64,000 nt of DNA from Phyllobacteriaceae bacterium (GTDB lineage: Bacteria; Pseudomonadota; Alphaproteobacteria; Rhizobiales; Rhizobiaceae), in assembly GCA_002708825.1 (NCBI GenBank), contig PAPF01000035.1:62001-126000 (forward strand). Direction: 5' to 3'. Below are positions 8,777-17,475 of the stretch, in pieces; positions within the stretch are counted from its first letter, which is position 1, and the number at the start of each line of letters is the position of its first letter. Under the pieces are notes generated by a model. It did no database searches, was not told the DNA's origin, and was given only the letters and a program-made list of their open reading frames with translations. A program made the translations under genes and the position numbers.

Positions 8777-10348
8777 TCAGTGAACCATGGCTGTCGCCTG
8801 CGCCGGCAGGACGGTCAGGTCCTTCAGCTTGCCCGGAACCGGCTCGCCGGGAGCGGCGCGGTCGTAATCAAGCGGCGCGGGCTTGCCGTAATAGAAGCCT
8901 TGCACGGCATCGCAACCGGCCGCGCGCAGCAGGATCGCCTGCTGTTCCGTCTCGACGCCCTCGGCCAGCGTATGGGCACCGAGGGCGCGCGACAGGCCGA
9001 CAATGGTCGAGACCACCGCGCCGGAACTCTCGTCGCTGTCGAGCCTCTGAACGAAGGAACGGTCGATCTTCAGCTTCTTGAAGTTGAAGTCCATCAGGTA
9101 GCTGAGATTGGAATAGCCCGTCCCGAAATCGTCGATGGCGATCGACACGCCCATCTCGGTCAACGCCTTGAGAATGCCGGCGGCCTTGCCCCGGTCGCGC
9201 GTCATCGCGGTCTCGGTGATCTCCAGTTCCAGGCGATGCGGCGCCAGGCCAGCCTTGTCGAGCGCCGAGCGCACGGTTTTCACCAGGTCTCCGGCCATGA
9301 ACTGCATCGCCGAAAGGTTGATCGCCACATAGGTGTCCTCCGGCAACCTGGTTGCATCGAGACAGCCGCGGCGAAGGACCCATTCGCCCAATGACAGGAT
9401 CATGCCGGATTCTTCCGCCACCGGAATGAATTCAGACGGCGGGATCATGCCGCGTTCGGGATGGCGCCAGCGCAACAGCGCCTCGTATCCGACGATCCGC
9501 CCGGATGCCAGGTCGAGTTGTGGCTGGTAGTGGAGGTCGAAATCGCCGCGGCGCATGGCGACCGGCAGTTCGCTTTCGATCCAGTGGCGGTAGTCTGCCA
9601 CCCGGCTCATTTCCGGGTGGAAGATCGACCATGTGCCGATACCGCTGGCCCGCGCCCTTTGCAGGGCAAGGTTCGACCGGCGTAACAGGACGATCGGGTC
9701 CTGCCCGTCCTTCGGCATGGCGACGATTCCGGCCGAAAGGTTCACCGATTGCGGATTGTGCATGAGCTGGTAGGGCTTCATCATTTCCGTGAGCAGTCCC
9801 TCCACCATGTCCTCGATGGAGTCCGTCATCACTTCGTCGGCCAGCAGGATCACGAATTCCCCCGCGCCCATCCGGCCGATTTCGACCTCGCGCGGGAACT
9901 GCGCCTTGAGGCGTTCGCCGAATGCGCGGATCAGCTGGTCGCCCTGCTGGTAGCCGATCGCCTCGTTGATATGCTTGAAGCGGTCGATGTCGATGTCGAT
10001 CATGAACACCGGCTTTCCGGACCGCAGCACCGAGGCCACGGCATCGGCGATCCTTTCGATCATCGCCACGCGCGTATGAAAGCCGGTCAGCTTGTCGACG
10101 TGGGTTTCCTGGTAGACATAGTCTTCCGATTCGTCGACGCCGGCGAAGAATGACATCGCTGCCAGGCTTGCCGACATCGTGCACAGGCTGGCGATGATCG
10201 CCCAGAGGACCGAAGGGGACACGGTCTCCAGGTGCATAGGCAGAAGCCCGGTATTTACCGCCCACAGGCCAAGCCCGAGGCTGCCGATGCCGGAAGCGGC
10301 GATCGTGATCAGTCTGAAGCGCATGCTGCGCTTGGGATTGCCTTTCAT
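8777..10348 (-). CDS. Membrane-anchored GGDEF-EAL protein, probable c-di-GMP phosphodiesterase
   Basis: About 523 residues. Two N-terminal membrane helices (roughly 10-30 and 45-65), a short linker, a GGDEF domain (about 85-245) and an EAL domain (about 255-510). The GGDEF active-site loop reads RMGAGEFVIL, i.e. GAGEF: the metal-binding third position is Gly instead of Asp/Glu, so cyclase activity is unlikely. The EAL domain keeps its catalytic set: YEALLRWRHP, NLSAMQF, LEITET, IDDFGTGYSNL, LKIDRSF and AEGVETEQQ. It should hydrolyse c-di-GMP, with the GGDEF part as possible GTP sensor. AAGGGGAG precedes ATG 10348; ATG 10369 is an alternative. No sensor domain is visible beyond the membrane helices. 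Confidence 0.87.
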   Translation of the reverse strand: MKGNPKRSMRFRLITIAASGIGSLGLGLWAVNTGLLPMHLETVSPSVLWAIIASLCTMSASLAAMSFFAGVDESEDYVYQETHVDKLTGFHTRVAMIERIADAVASVLRSGKPVFMIDIDIDRFKHINEAIGYQQGDQLIRAFGERLKAQFPREVEIGRMGAGEFVILLADEVMTDSIEDMVEGLLTEMMKPYQLMHNPQSVNLSAGIVAMPKDGQDPIVLLRRSNLALQRARASGIGTWSIFHPEMSRVADYRHWIESELPVAMRRGDFDLHYQPQLDLASGRIVGYEALLRWRHPERGMIPPSEFIPVAEESGMILSLGEWVLRRGCLDATRLPEDTYVAINLSAMQFMAGDLVKTVRSALDKAGLAPHRLELEITETAMTRDRGKAAGILKALTEMGVSIAIDDFGTGYSNLSYLMDFNFKKLKIDRSFVQRLDSDESSGAVVSTIVGLSRALGAHTLAEGVETEQQAILLRAAGCDAVQGFYYGKPAPLDYDRAAPGEPVPGKLKDLTVLPAQATAMVH

Positions 10349-10392
10349 GGCCACATTGCTCCCCTTCATGCGGGAACAATAGCCGGTGAGGA

Positions 10393-10423
10393 GTTAACGC
10401 TTGCCCCAAGAGCAAGGGTTAAC
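10393..10423. repeat. Imperfect inverted repeat with GTTAAC ends
   Basis: GTTAACGCTTGC, a 7-base spacer and GCAAGGGTTAAC form a 12-bp arm pair with one central mismatch. It lies between the fabI stop and the GGDEF-EAL start codon. There is no T-run on the minus strand, so it is more likely an operator-like element or weak transcript-end structure than a canonical terminator. Confidence 0.45.
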
Positions 10424-10443
10424 GATCCGCTGCCGTCCGGTGT

Positions 10444-11256
10444 TCAATCCGAAACTTGGTCGAGCTTCTTCAGCGTGTCGATGGAGGGCATCGAGACGGT
10501 GTTGTAGCCCGAATCCACGTAGTGGATCTCGCCGGTGACCCCGGAAGCCATGTCGGAAAGCAGGTAGAGCGCCGATTTGCCGACATCGTCGATTGTGACG
10601 GTGCGGCGCAGCGGGGAATTGCGCTGCTGGTAGGTGAACATGAAGCGCGCATCGGCGATGCCCGCGCCCGCCAGCGTGCGCACGGGACCTGCCGAAATGG
10701 CGTTGACGCGGATGCCCCGCGGCCCGTAGTCGCCGGCCAGGTAGCGCACGGAGGCTTCCAGGCCGGCCTTGGCTACGCCCATCACGTTGTAGTTCGGCAT
10801 GACCCGCGTCGATCCGGCATAGGTCAGCGTCAGCAGCGAACCGCCATCCGGCATCAGCGCGGCGGCCTTGCGGGCGACCTCGGTGAACGAGAAACAGGAA
10901 ATCACCATCGTCCGCACGAAGTTGTCGCGGCTTGTATCCGCATACAGGCCCTTCAGTTCGTTGCGGTCTGAAAAGCCGATGGCATGGACAACGAAATCGA
11001 GCGAGCCCCAGTCGTTCCCCAGCGTCTCGAAGACGGCATCGACGGAGGCCGTGTCCTCCACGTCGCAGGGCAGCAGGTGTTTGGAGCCGACCTGTTCGGC
11101 CAGCGGCTTGACCCGCCTTCCAAAGGCCTCGCCCTGGTAGGTGAAGGCGAGTTCCGCGCCCTGGGCCGCAACCGCTTTCGCGATACCCCAGGCAATCGAA
11201 TGGTCATTGGCGACGCCCATGATGAGGCCGCGCTTGCCCGCCATCAACGCTGTCAT
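10444..11256 (-). CDS. fabI: Enoyl-[acyl-carrier-protein] reductase (NADH)
   Basis: A 270-residue short-chain dehydrogenase-fold enzyme that reduces trans-2-enoyl-ACP in the last step of each fatty acid elongation cycle. It shows the FabI-type cofactor loop (GLIMGVANDHSIAWGIA), the HAIGF segment, and the catalytic Tyr-X6-Lys in PNYNVMGVAKAGLE. GAGGTGG precedes the ATG. Third gene of the minus-strand set fabA, fabB, fabI, only 9 bases after fabB, so co-transcribed; in related genera this operon makes and processes unsaturated fatty acid precursors. It is a triclosan-type target. Confidence 0.97.
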   Translation of the reverse strand: MTALMAGKRGLIMGVANDHSIAWGIAKAVAAQGAELAFTYQGEAFGRRVKPLAEQVGSKHLLPCDVEDTASVDAVFETLGNDWGSLDFVVHAIGFSDRNELKGLYADTSRDNFVRTMVISCFSFTEVARKAAALMPDGGSLLTLTYAGSTRVMPNYNVMGVAKAGLEASVRYLAGDYGPRGIRVNAISAGPVRTLAGAGIADARFMFTYQQRNSPLRRTVTIDDVGKSALYLLSDMASGVTGEIHYVDSGYNTVSMPSIDTLKKLDQVSD

Positions 11257-11265
11257 GGCACCACC

Positions 11266-12483
11266 TCAGCCGTTGTGACGCTGGAAGACGAGGGTCGCGT
11301 TCGTGCCGCCGAAGCCGAACGAGTTCGACAGGGCGACATCGAAGGCGCCGTCCTGGCGCGATGTCAGGATGCGCGTGCCCTCGAATTCCGGGTCGAGCGT
11401 CTCGATATGCGCGCTTTCCGCCATGAAGTCGTTCTGCATCATCAGGATCGAATAGATCGCTTCCTGTGCGCCTGCACCGCCGAGCGAATGGCCGGTCAGC
11501 GATTTCGTGGAACCGATCCACGGCATGTCGTCGCCGAAGACCTCGCGGATGGCCGCGACTTCGCGGCTGTCGCCGACGGGCGTCGAGGTGCCGTGCGTGT
11601 TGATGTAGTCCACCTTCGCGTCGACGGTCGAAAGCGCCTGGCGCATGCAGCGAACCGCGCCCTCGCCCGACGGGGCGACCATGTCATAGCCGTCCGATGT
11701 CGCGCCGTAGCCGACCAGTTCGGCATAGATCTTGGCGCCGCGCGCCTTTGCGTGTTCCAGTTCCTCCAGGATGACCACGCCCGCGCCGCCGGCGATGACG
11801 AAGCCGTCGCGGCCGACATCATAGGCGCGGGAGGCCGATCCCGGTGTGTCGTTGTACTTCGACGACATGGCGCCCATGGCGTCGAACAGGTTGGACATGG
11901 TCCAGTCGAGATCCTCGTGGCCGCCGGCGAACATCACGTCCTGCTTGCCCATCTGGATCAGTTCCGCCGCGTTGCCGATGCAATGGGCGGACGTCGAGCA
12001 GGCCGACGAGATGGAATAGTTGACGCCATGGATCTTGAACCACGTTGCAAGCGTCGCCGAGGCCGTCGAACTCATCGCCTTGGGCACGGCGAACGGGCCG
12101 ATGCGCTTCGGGCTGCCGTTCTTCTCGGTCGTCAGGGCGGCTTCCACGATCGTGCGCGTGGAAGGGCCGCCCGAGCCCATCACGATGCCGGTGCGCTCGT
12201 TGGTGATGTCACCCTCTTCAAGGCCGGAATCGTCGATGGCCTGCTGCATGGCGACATGGTTCCAGATGCCGCCCTGGCCGAGGAAGCGCATGGCGCGGCG
12301 ATCCACCAGGTCGGCGCCGTCGATGGTCGGGCGTCCCCACACCTGGCTGCGGAACCCGTGCTCCGCGAAGGATTCCGAAAAGGTGATCCCCGATCTGGCC
12401 TCGCGCAGGGATGCCGTCACCTCGGCCGGGTTGTTGCCGATGGAGGATACGATCCCGATGCCGGTTACGACCACTCGTCTCAT
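11266..12483 (-). CDS. fabB: 3-oxoacyl-[acyl-carrier-protein] synthase I
   Basis: A 405-residue beta-ketoacyl-ACP synthase. The catalytic triad is clear: Cys162 in [10 protein letters not shown], His in [11 protein letters not shown] (about 297) and His in [12 protein letters not shown] (about 332). C-terminal [14 protein letters not shown] is typical of KAS I/II. Assigned FabB rather than FabF because it follows fabA directly, the conserved unsaturated fatty acid pair, and by length. The ATG at 12483 has AAGGAG 5 bases upstream. The 31-base gap to fabA implies one transcript. It elongates the cis-3-decenoyl product of FabA. Confidence 0.96.
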   Translation of the reverse strand: MRRVVVTGIGIVSSIGNNPAEVTASLREARSGITFSESFAEHGFRSQVWGRPTIDGADLVDRRAMRFLGQGGIWNHVAMQQAIDDSGLEEGDITNERTGIVMGSGGPSTRTIVEAALTTEKNGSPKRIGPFAVPKAMSSTASATLATWFKIHGVNYSISSACSTSAHCIGNAAELIQMGKQDVMFAGGHEDLDWTMSNLFDAMGAMSSKYNDTPGSASRAYDVGRDGFVIAGGAGVVILEELEHAKARGAKIYAELVGYGATSDGYDMVAPSGEGAVRCMRQALSTVDAKVDYINTHGTSTPVGDSREVAAIREVFGDDMPWIGSTKSLTGHSLGGAGAQEAIYSILMMQNDFMAESAHIETLDPEFEGTRILTSRQDGAFDVALSNSFGFGGTNATLVFQRHNG

Positions 12484-12514
12484 GGATACTCCTTGCATGG
12501 CATGGCCGGGCGCA

Positions 12515-13033
12515 TCATGCGCCGGCTTTTTCCTTGGACAGGCCGACCTTCAGGTCGGATGCCGTGTAGATGGTCTCGCCGTCGGCCTTCAGCCAGCCGT
12601 CGGCAATGCCGAGAACGAGCCGCCCGCGCATCACGCGCTTGAAGTCGACGCCGTATTCCACAAGCTTCGTCTTCGGCGTGACCATGCCCTTGAACTTGAC
12701 CTCACCGGTGGAGAGCGCCATGCCGTAGCCGGGTTCGCCGAGCCAGCCCAGGTAGAAGCCGGTCAGCTGCCACATGGCGTCGAGGCCGAGGCAGCCCGGC
12801 ATGATCTCGTTGCCGATGAAGTGGCAGGGAAAGAACCAGAGGTCGGGCTTGATGTCGAGTTCGGCGCGGATATAGCCCTTGCCATGGGCGCCGCCTTCTT
12901 CCGAGATGTCGGTGATGCGGTCGAACATCAGCATGGGCGGGGCAGGCAATTGCGCATTGCCGGGGCCGAACAGTTCCCCGCGCCCGCAAGCCAGCAGGTC
13001 TTCGTAGTCGTAAGCGTTCTTCCGTTCGGCCAT
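12515..13033 (-). CDS. fabA: 3-hydroxydecanoyl-[ACP] dehydratase / trans-2-decenoyl-ACP isomerase
   Basis: A 172-residue hot-dog fold protein of normal FabA length. The active-site histidine (His71, [12 protein letters not shown]) and aspartate (Asp85, [12 protein letters not shown]) are present. It makes the branch-point cis-3-decenoyl-ACP for anaerobic-type unsaturated fatty acid synthesis. The start [14 protein letters not shown] is the family start; the longer frame upstream is unrelated sequence. First gene of fabA-fabB-fabI. No irr-type regulator gene, often upstream of fabA in rhizobia, is found here. Confidence 0.97.
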   Translation of the reverse strand: MAERKNAYDYEDLLACGRGELFGPGNAQLPAPPMLMFDRITDISEEGGAHGKGYIRAELDIKPDLWFFPCHFIGNEIMPGCLGLDAMWQLTGFYLGWLGEPGYGMALSTGEVKFKGMVTPKTKLVEYGVDFKRVMRGRLVLGIADGWLKADGETIYTASDLKVGLSKEKAGA

Positions 13034-13245
13034 CGTCGTTCCGTCTTTCTGTTCCTGGCTGGCCGCATCCCTAGCACGGAGGCGGCACATCCGAAAACCA
13101 CCGCGCCGGCATGAGTTGCCGCAGGCGGCGTCATCCTGTTCGCGATTACAGGAAAGCGCGCGCCGGGGCAAAGCCGAAAGAACTAATATGAGCGGTTTTT
13201 GCCGTCATTTTCCGCGATGACGGCATGGCCGACCGCGTGCCGGGA

Positions 13246-13791
13246 TCAGTCCTCGACCTTTTCTCCGGGGTAGACGCCCCACAGGCGGGCCTGTTCCATC
13301 CAGCCCTTGGTCCCGGAGAAATTGACGTGGCACCATTGCCCGCCGCAGGCGATGACATCCCCCATGGCACCGGGCTCGACCCGGGCGAGGCGCGATGCGT
13401 CCTCGCCAGGTTTGGCCATGAGGTCCAGCAGCGCGCCCGTTCCGGCATCCCAGGGGGCAGCGACCACGGTCCGCCGGCCCGACAGAAGGCCTTGGGAGAC
13501 CCAGCCTTCCGTTCCGTCGGCATCGCGCACCCGGCGCCAGGTGTCGTATTCCTGGATGATTTCGAGCGGCAGGCCGCGCTTCACATAGGTCCAGTCCACC
13601 GGATAGGTCGTGCCGGGGCCGATCCGCAGGTTCGCCTGGCTGGCTTTCAGCGAGACGAATCGCGGCAGCGGCAGGCCGCTTGGCCCCAGCACCGCGGCCT
13701 GGGCTTCGCCGGCGGCTGCCGGTGCGGCAATCATGAACGGGGTGGCGAGAACGGTCGCGATGGCGAGACCGGAAAGGACCAAATGACGCAT
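13246..13791 (-). CDS. Secreted SH3-domain protein
   Basis: About 181 residues: signal peptide (MRHLVLSGLAIATVLATPFM, cleavage near APAAAG) followed by two bacterial SH3-like repeats. The first (about 45-110) has the hallmark ASQANLRIGPGTTYPV and ends EGWVSQGLLSGRR; the second (about 115-175) ends GTKGWMEQARLWGVYPGE. Such proteins sit in the periplasm and may bind peptidoglycan or act in envelope sensing; no catalytic domain is present. A longer upstream in-frame start (13887) would place a basic tract before the signal peptide and is less likely. Divergent from the following dehydrogenase gene. Confidence 0.82.
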   Translation of the reverse strand: MRHLVLSGLAIATVLATPFMIAAPAAAGEAQAAVLGPSGLPLPRFVSLKASQANLRIGPGTTYPVDWTYVKRGLPLEIIQEYDTWRRVRDADGTEGWVSQGLLSGRRTVVAAPWDAGTGALLDLMAKPGEDASRLARVEPGAMGDVIACGGQWCHVNFSGTKGWMEQARLWGVYPGEKVED

Positions 13792-13998
13792 TTTCGAACT
13801 GACCTGCTTGCCGGAAACGGCCCGTCGGCGTGTCCGGCCTGATTTTCTTTGTCTTCCGTCACGGCGCTTGTTAGACAGGTTTCGCAATGCCGGGGGTGCT
13901 TCCGCAGCCCCCTGATTGGGCAGCCTCCGCCGAGACCGGTTGCACTGTGAACGGTCTTGGTTAAAGAGGTCTCAACGGATCGGGAGCAGAGGTCGCAC

Positions 13999-15000
13999 AT
14001 GCCGGGAAAAAAGAAGCCGCTCGTCATCGTAACGCGCAAGCTGCCGGACCAGGTTGAAACGCGCATGCGCGAGCTCTTCGATACCCGGCTGAACGTCGAC
14101 GACACGCCGATGAGCCAGCCCCAGCTTCTGGCCGCCATGAAGGAGGCCGACGTCCTGGTGCCGACGATCACGGACCGGATCGATGCCGCGCTCATCGCCC
14201 AGGCGGGTGAGAACCTGAAGCTGATCGCCAATTACGGCAACGGTGTCGACAACATCGACGTCGCTGCCGCTGCAAAACGCGGCATCCATGTCACGAACAC
14301 GCCCAATGTCCTCAATGAGGATACCGCCGACATGACCATGGCGCTCATGCTGGCCGTGCCGCGCCGGCTCGTCGAGGGCGCGGACCTGCTCAAGGGCGAC
14401 GGGACCTGGGCCGGATGGTCGCCGACCTGGATGCTCGGACACCGCATCCACGGCAAGCGGCTCGGCATCGTCGGCATGGGACGGATCGGCACGGCGGTGG
14501 CCCGCCGCGCAAAGGCGTTCGGCTTGTCGATCCACTATCACAACCGCCATCGCGTCGCGCCTGCCATCGAGGAAGAACTGGAAGCCACCTGGTGGGACAG
14601 CCTCGACCAGATGCTCGCGCGCATGGACATCATTTCGGTCAATTGCCCGTCCACCCCGGCAACGTTCCACCTCCTGTCGGCGCGCCGTCTCCAGTTGATG
14701 AAGCCCGGTGCCTACCTGGTCAACACCGCGCGCGGCGAGATCGTCGACGGCGCGGCGCTGGCCGATTGCCTGGAAAGCGGCCACCTCGCCGGCGCGGGCC
14801 TCGACGTGTTCGAGCACGAACCGGCGCTGGACAAGCGCTTCCTGAAGCTCGCCGAGACCGGCAAGGTCGTGATCCTGCCGCATATGGGGTCGGCCACGAT
14901 CGAGGGCCGCATCGACATGGGCGAAAAGGTCATCATCAATATCCGCACCATGGCCGACGGACACCGTCCGCCGGATCGCGTCCTGCCCTCGCAGGCCTGA
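13999..15000 (+). CDS. D-isomer-specific 2-hydroxyacid dehydrogenase (glyoxylate reductase-like)
   Basis: A 333-residue NAD(P)-dependent dehydrogenase. The C-terminal-split catalytic domain surrounds a Rossmann domain with GIVGMGRIGTAVARRA (about 157). Catalytic residues are visible: Arg in NTARGEIVDG (about 238), Glu in DVFEHEP (about 267) and His in LPHMGSATIEGR (about 291). YGNGVDNIDV supports the glyoxylate/hydroxypyruvate reductase (GyaR) subgroup. Start MPGKKKPLVIV has AGAGG 6 bases upstream. Physiological substrate is not certain. Confidence 0.88.
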   Translation: MPGKKKPLVIVTRKLPDQVETRMRELFDTRLNVDDTPMSQPQLLAAMKEADVLVPTITDRIDAALIAQAGENLKLIANYGNGVDNIDVAAAAKRGIHVTNTPNVLNEDTADMTMALMLAVPRRLVEGADLLKGDGTWAGWSPTWMLGHRIHGKRLGIVGMGRIGTAVARRAKAFGLSIHYHNRHRVAPAIEEELEATWWDSLDQMLARMDIISVNCPSTPATFHLLSARRLQLMKPGAYLVNTARGEIVDGAALADCLESGHLAGAGLDVFEHEPALDKRFLKLAETGKVVILPHMGSATIEGRIDMGEKVIINIRTMADGHRPPDRVLPSQA

Positions 15001-15027
15001 GAGGTCATCGGGGGAGGGTGCGGGCGA

Positions 15028-15450
15028 TCAGGCCGAGGCGATGTCCGCGGCCAGCGTGCCGTCCTCATGCAATGTCACGTCACGGCCGGAGAACAGGGCG
15101 TGGTGCGCCTTGTCCAGCTTCACCGCCATCGGCGGGCGCCAGCCCATCTCCGAAGCCGTCAGGAAGCCCAGCAGCAGGATGGCATCGGGCTGGTGCATGA
15201 CCAGCCCGGCCGGCGCATGTCCCGAATGGACCAGTTCCATCATCACCGCGGAAGCCGAGGACGAACCGATCGTGCCGGGCAGGAAAAGCACCGTTCCGGC
15301 CACGGAGGCCCCGTGCTGGGGATGGCGAACATCGGCGATGCGCCCCGTCTTCGGATCGACGCCGCCCCAGAAGCTGATCGGCGCATCGAGCACGAGGCCC
15401 AGCCCCCGGCCCGGCATGCCCGCGCAGAGGATTTGGGCCTTCAGTTCCAT
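15028..15450 (-). CDS. Aconitase X small (swivel) subunit, DUF126
   Basis: A 140-residue protein matching the DUF126 swivel domain of aconitase X (AcnX), with APISFWGGVDPKTG, the small-residue loop GTIGSSSASAVMMEL and PAGLVMHQPDAILLLG. In the AcnX family a separate small subunit like this pairs with the catalytic DUF521 subunit. Its ATG lies within the end of the large subunit gene (10-base overlap), so they are translationally coupled. Known bacterial AcnX enzymes dehydrate cis-3-hydroxy-L-proline; archaeal ones dehydrate mevalonate 5-phosphate. Function here is inferred. Confidence 0.82.
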   Translation of the reverse strand: MELKAQILCAGMPGRGLGLVLDAPISFWGGVDPKTGRIADVRHPQHGASVAGTVLFLPGTIGSSSASAVMMELVHSGHAPAGLVMHQPDAILLLGFLTASEMGWRPPMAVKLDKAHHALFSGRDVTLHEDGTLAADIASA

Positions 15451-16703
15451 GCGGGCCGCTCCGCGAACACCGGCCGTCCGGCGACAGCGCTTTCCACGCA
15501 ATCGGCAAGCGAGCCGAACAGCGTGGCATATCCGGTATTGCCCGGCGCATAATGGGCAAACTTGCCCGAATTGGTCATCAGCACGCCCCCTTCGACAGCG
15601 TCCATGATCGGCGTGACGACCACGCATGTGTCGGCCACGATGGTCACGCCCCTGGCTTCCAATCCGTCCTTCAATCCGCTCCGGACGAGCGCTTCCAGCG
15701 CATGGCGCCCGGTGCAGGCATGGAACGGAAGGGCGAGGCGGCGGCCGCCGATCAGCCGGTCAAGGGCAATGAACTCCTCATGCGACAGGTGCGGACTGCC
15801 GATGGCCACGGCGTCGATCCGGTCGCCGGCAGCGGTGGAAAGGCGCTTGCGGGCATCCTGCGCCATCGCCGCAGTGACGGCGATGATCTCGTCCGGCGCG
15901 TTTCCGCCAAGCGCCGTTTCCAGGTCGGGCGCTTCGGGCGTGATGCCGGCGACGTGAAACAGCCCGACAGCGCCGGACGAGGCCGCCGCTGCCGCGAACG
16001 CCTTCAACTGGTCTTCGCCGGGATGCGCGGTGACACCTGTCACCACGCCGACCGCATCGCCGGCCATGCGGCCATAGAGCGAGCCCAGCACCGGCCAGTT
16101 CGAAGGGTCGGCGAGAAAGGCATCCGGTGCGCCGGAAAGGTCGAAGACGAAGCGCGCAACCCGGTTTTCCGGCAGGTGCAGTCCATAGGCCGGCGCGCGG
16201 CCGGCGATGGCGCAGGCGATGTCGAGAAAATCGCCATAGCGGTTGGTGCGCGCGCCCAGCACAGAGTTGCAGAAGGCGACGGCGTTGGACTCGCCCCAGG
16301 CGACATCCGCGCCCGCCGCGGGCCTGTGTCCGGCCTGGTAGGGCGCGCAGGTCCAGGTCGGCTGGCAGCCGAGCTTGAGATAGCCCTGCATCATCCGCCG
16401 CGCCATCGCGCGTTCATGCTCGCCGAGGCGCTGGCGCGAACAGCCCGTCAGGTCCAGCGCCCCGACATTGAGCGTGGAGGGCACCGAAACGCGCGCGCCG
16501 CCTTCCACCAGCCTTTCCGCGAACAGCGTGCCGGAATCGCCGTGGTAGAGAGCCCCGTCGATATGCGCGGAGGCGACGGGAATGAGGCGAGGCGCGCCCA
16601 TCAGCCGCGCGGTCTCGGCCACAAGCCGCATGGCCATGGCCGCGCCGTCGCCGTCCCGCCCCGCGGCAATGGCTTTTTCCTCGCCGTTGAGATGAACCGT
16701 CAT
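15441..16703 (-). CDS. Aconitase X catalytic subunit, DUF521
   Basis: A 420-residue protein of the AcnX large-subunit family, N-terminal MTVHLNGEEKAIAAGRDG. Conserved blocks include SAHIDGALYHGDSG, PSTLNVGALDLTGC, the AWGESNAVAFCNSVLGARTN block with a Cys and the NRYGDF continuation, SPHLSHEEF, FHACTGRHALEAL and TNSGKFAHYAPG. Candidate Fe-S or metal ligands are the cysteines in DLTGC, AFCNS and FHACTG. Its ATG is 1 base after the moeB-like stop (TGACATG), so it belongs to the recF transcript. Candidate reaction: cis-3-hydroxy-L-proline dehydration; no proline-catabolic genes are adjacent to support it. Confidence 0.82.
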   Translation of the reverse strand: MTVHLNGEEKAIAAGRDGDGAAMAMRLVAETARLMGAPRLIPVASAHIDGALYHGDSGTLFAERLVEGGARVSVPSTLNVGALDLTGCSRQRLGEHERAMARRMMQGYLKLGCQPTWTCAPYQAGHRPAAGADVAWGESNAVAFCNSVLGARTNRYGDFLDIACAIAGRAPAYGLHLPENRVARFVFDLSGAPDAFLADPSNWPVLGSLYGRMAGDAVGVVTGVTAHPGEDQLKAFAAAAASSGAVGLFHVAGITPEAPDLETALGGNAPDEIIAVTAAMAQDARKRLSTAAGDRIDAVAIGSPHLSHEEFIALDRLIGGRRLALPFHACTGRHALEALVRSGLKDGLEARGVTIVADTCVVVTPIMDAVEGGVLMTNSGKFAHYAPGNTGYATLFGSLADCVESAVAGRPVFAERPAWN

Positions 16704-16704
16704 G

Positions 16705-17466
16705 TCAGCGGCTCCCGCGTGCCCGGTAGCGGATCGTCTCGAAACGGGCGGCCAGCGCATCGTAGAGCAACAGGCGCCCGATCAGCGGTTCTCCCGCCCC
16801 GGTGATGACCTTGATCGCCTCCATGGCCTGCAATGTGCCGATCACCCCCGTCAGGGCGCCGAGGATGCCGGCCTCGGCACAGGAAGGCACAACGCCGGCA
16901 GGCGGCGGTTCGGGGAACAGGTCGCGGTAGCCGGGGCAGGGCGTGCCGTCGGGAAAACGCCCAAAGGGCGTCAGCACCGTCACCGATCCGTCGAACCGGC
17001 CGACGGCCCCCGTCACGAGCGGCTTTTCCAGCGCCGCGCAGGTATCGGCCGCCAGGTAGCGCGTGGCGAAATTGTCCGATCCGTCGACGGCCAGGTCATA
17101 GTGCTCGACGATGCTCGAAGCATTGTCTGGCGTCAGCCGCAGCGCATGTGCCTCAACGTTGACATGCGGGTTGAGCCGGGCGATCGCCCGCGCCGCGCTT
17201 TCCACCTTGGCCGCGCCCACGTCGTCCGTCCCGTGGATGACCTGGCGCTGCAGGTTGGACAGCGACACCGTGTCGTCGTCGGCAATGCCGAGCGTGCCCA
17301 CTCCGGCTGCCGCAAGATAGGCGAGCACGGGAGCGCCCAGCCCGCCCGCGCCGATGACCAGCACACGTGCCGCCTTGAGGCGCTGTTGCCCCGCGCCGCC
17401 TACCTCCGGCAGGACGATATGGCGGGCATAGCGTTCCAGTTCGCTGTCGCTGAGCTTCGTGTCCAT
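16705..17466 (-). CDS. moeB: MoeB/ThiF family adenylyltransferase
   Basis: A 253-residue E1-like enzyme. It has the nucleotide loop VIGAGGLGAPVLAYL (about 37), the Arg finger region LSNLQRQVIHG, the aspartate of DLAVDGSDNFATR, and the presumed catalytic cysteine in SCAEAGILG. MoeB activates the C-terminal Gly-Gly of MoaD by adenylation. Unusually, the structural zinc site of MoeB looks lost: where E. coli has CYRC this protein has CPGY, and the C-terminal Cys pair is missing (ends RYRARGSR). It lies 9 bases after recF. It could equally serve a ThiS-like or other sulfur carrier; none is in the window. Confidence 0.82.
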   Translation of the reverse strand: MDTKLSDSELERYARHIVLPEVGGAGQQRLKAARVLVIGAGGLGAPVLAYLAAAGVGTLGIADDDTVSLSNLQRQVIHGTDDVGAAKVESAARAIARLNPHVNVEAHALRLTPDNASSIVEHYDLAVDGSDNFATRYLAADTCAALEKPLVTGAVGRFDGSVTVLTPFGRFPDGTPCPGYRDLFPEPPPAGVVPSCAEAGILGALTGVIGTLQAMEAIKVITGAGEPLIGRLLLYDALAARFETIRYRARGSR

Positions 17467-17475
17467 GGGCGGAGC

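Noticed and set aside
13201-13224. 8-bp hairpin (GCCGTCAT / ATGACGGC) between the SH3 gene and fabA
   Set aside because: On the minus strand it is followed by A residues rather than T, so it is not a terminator for the SH3 gene; no other role can be supported.
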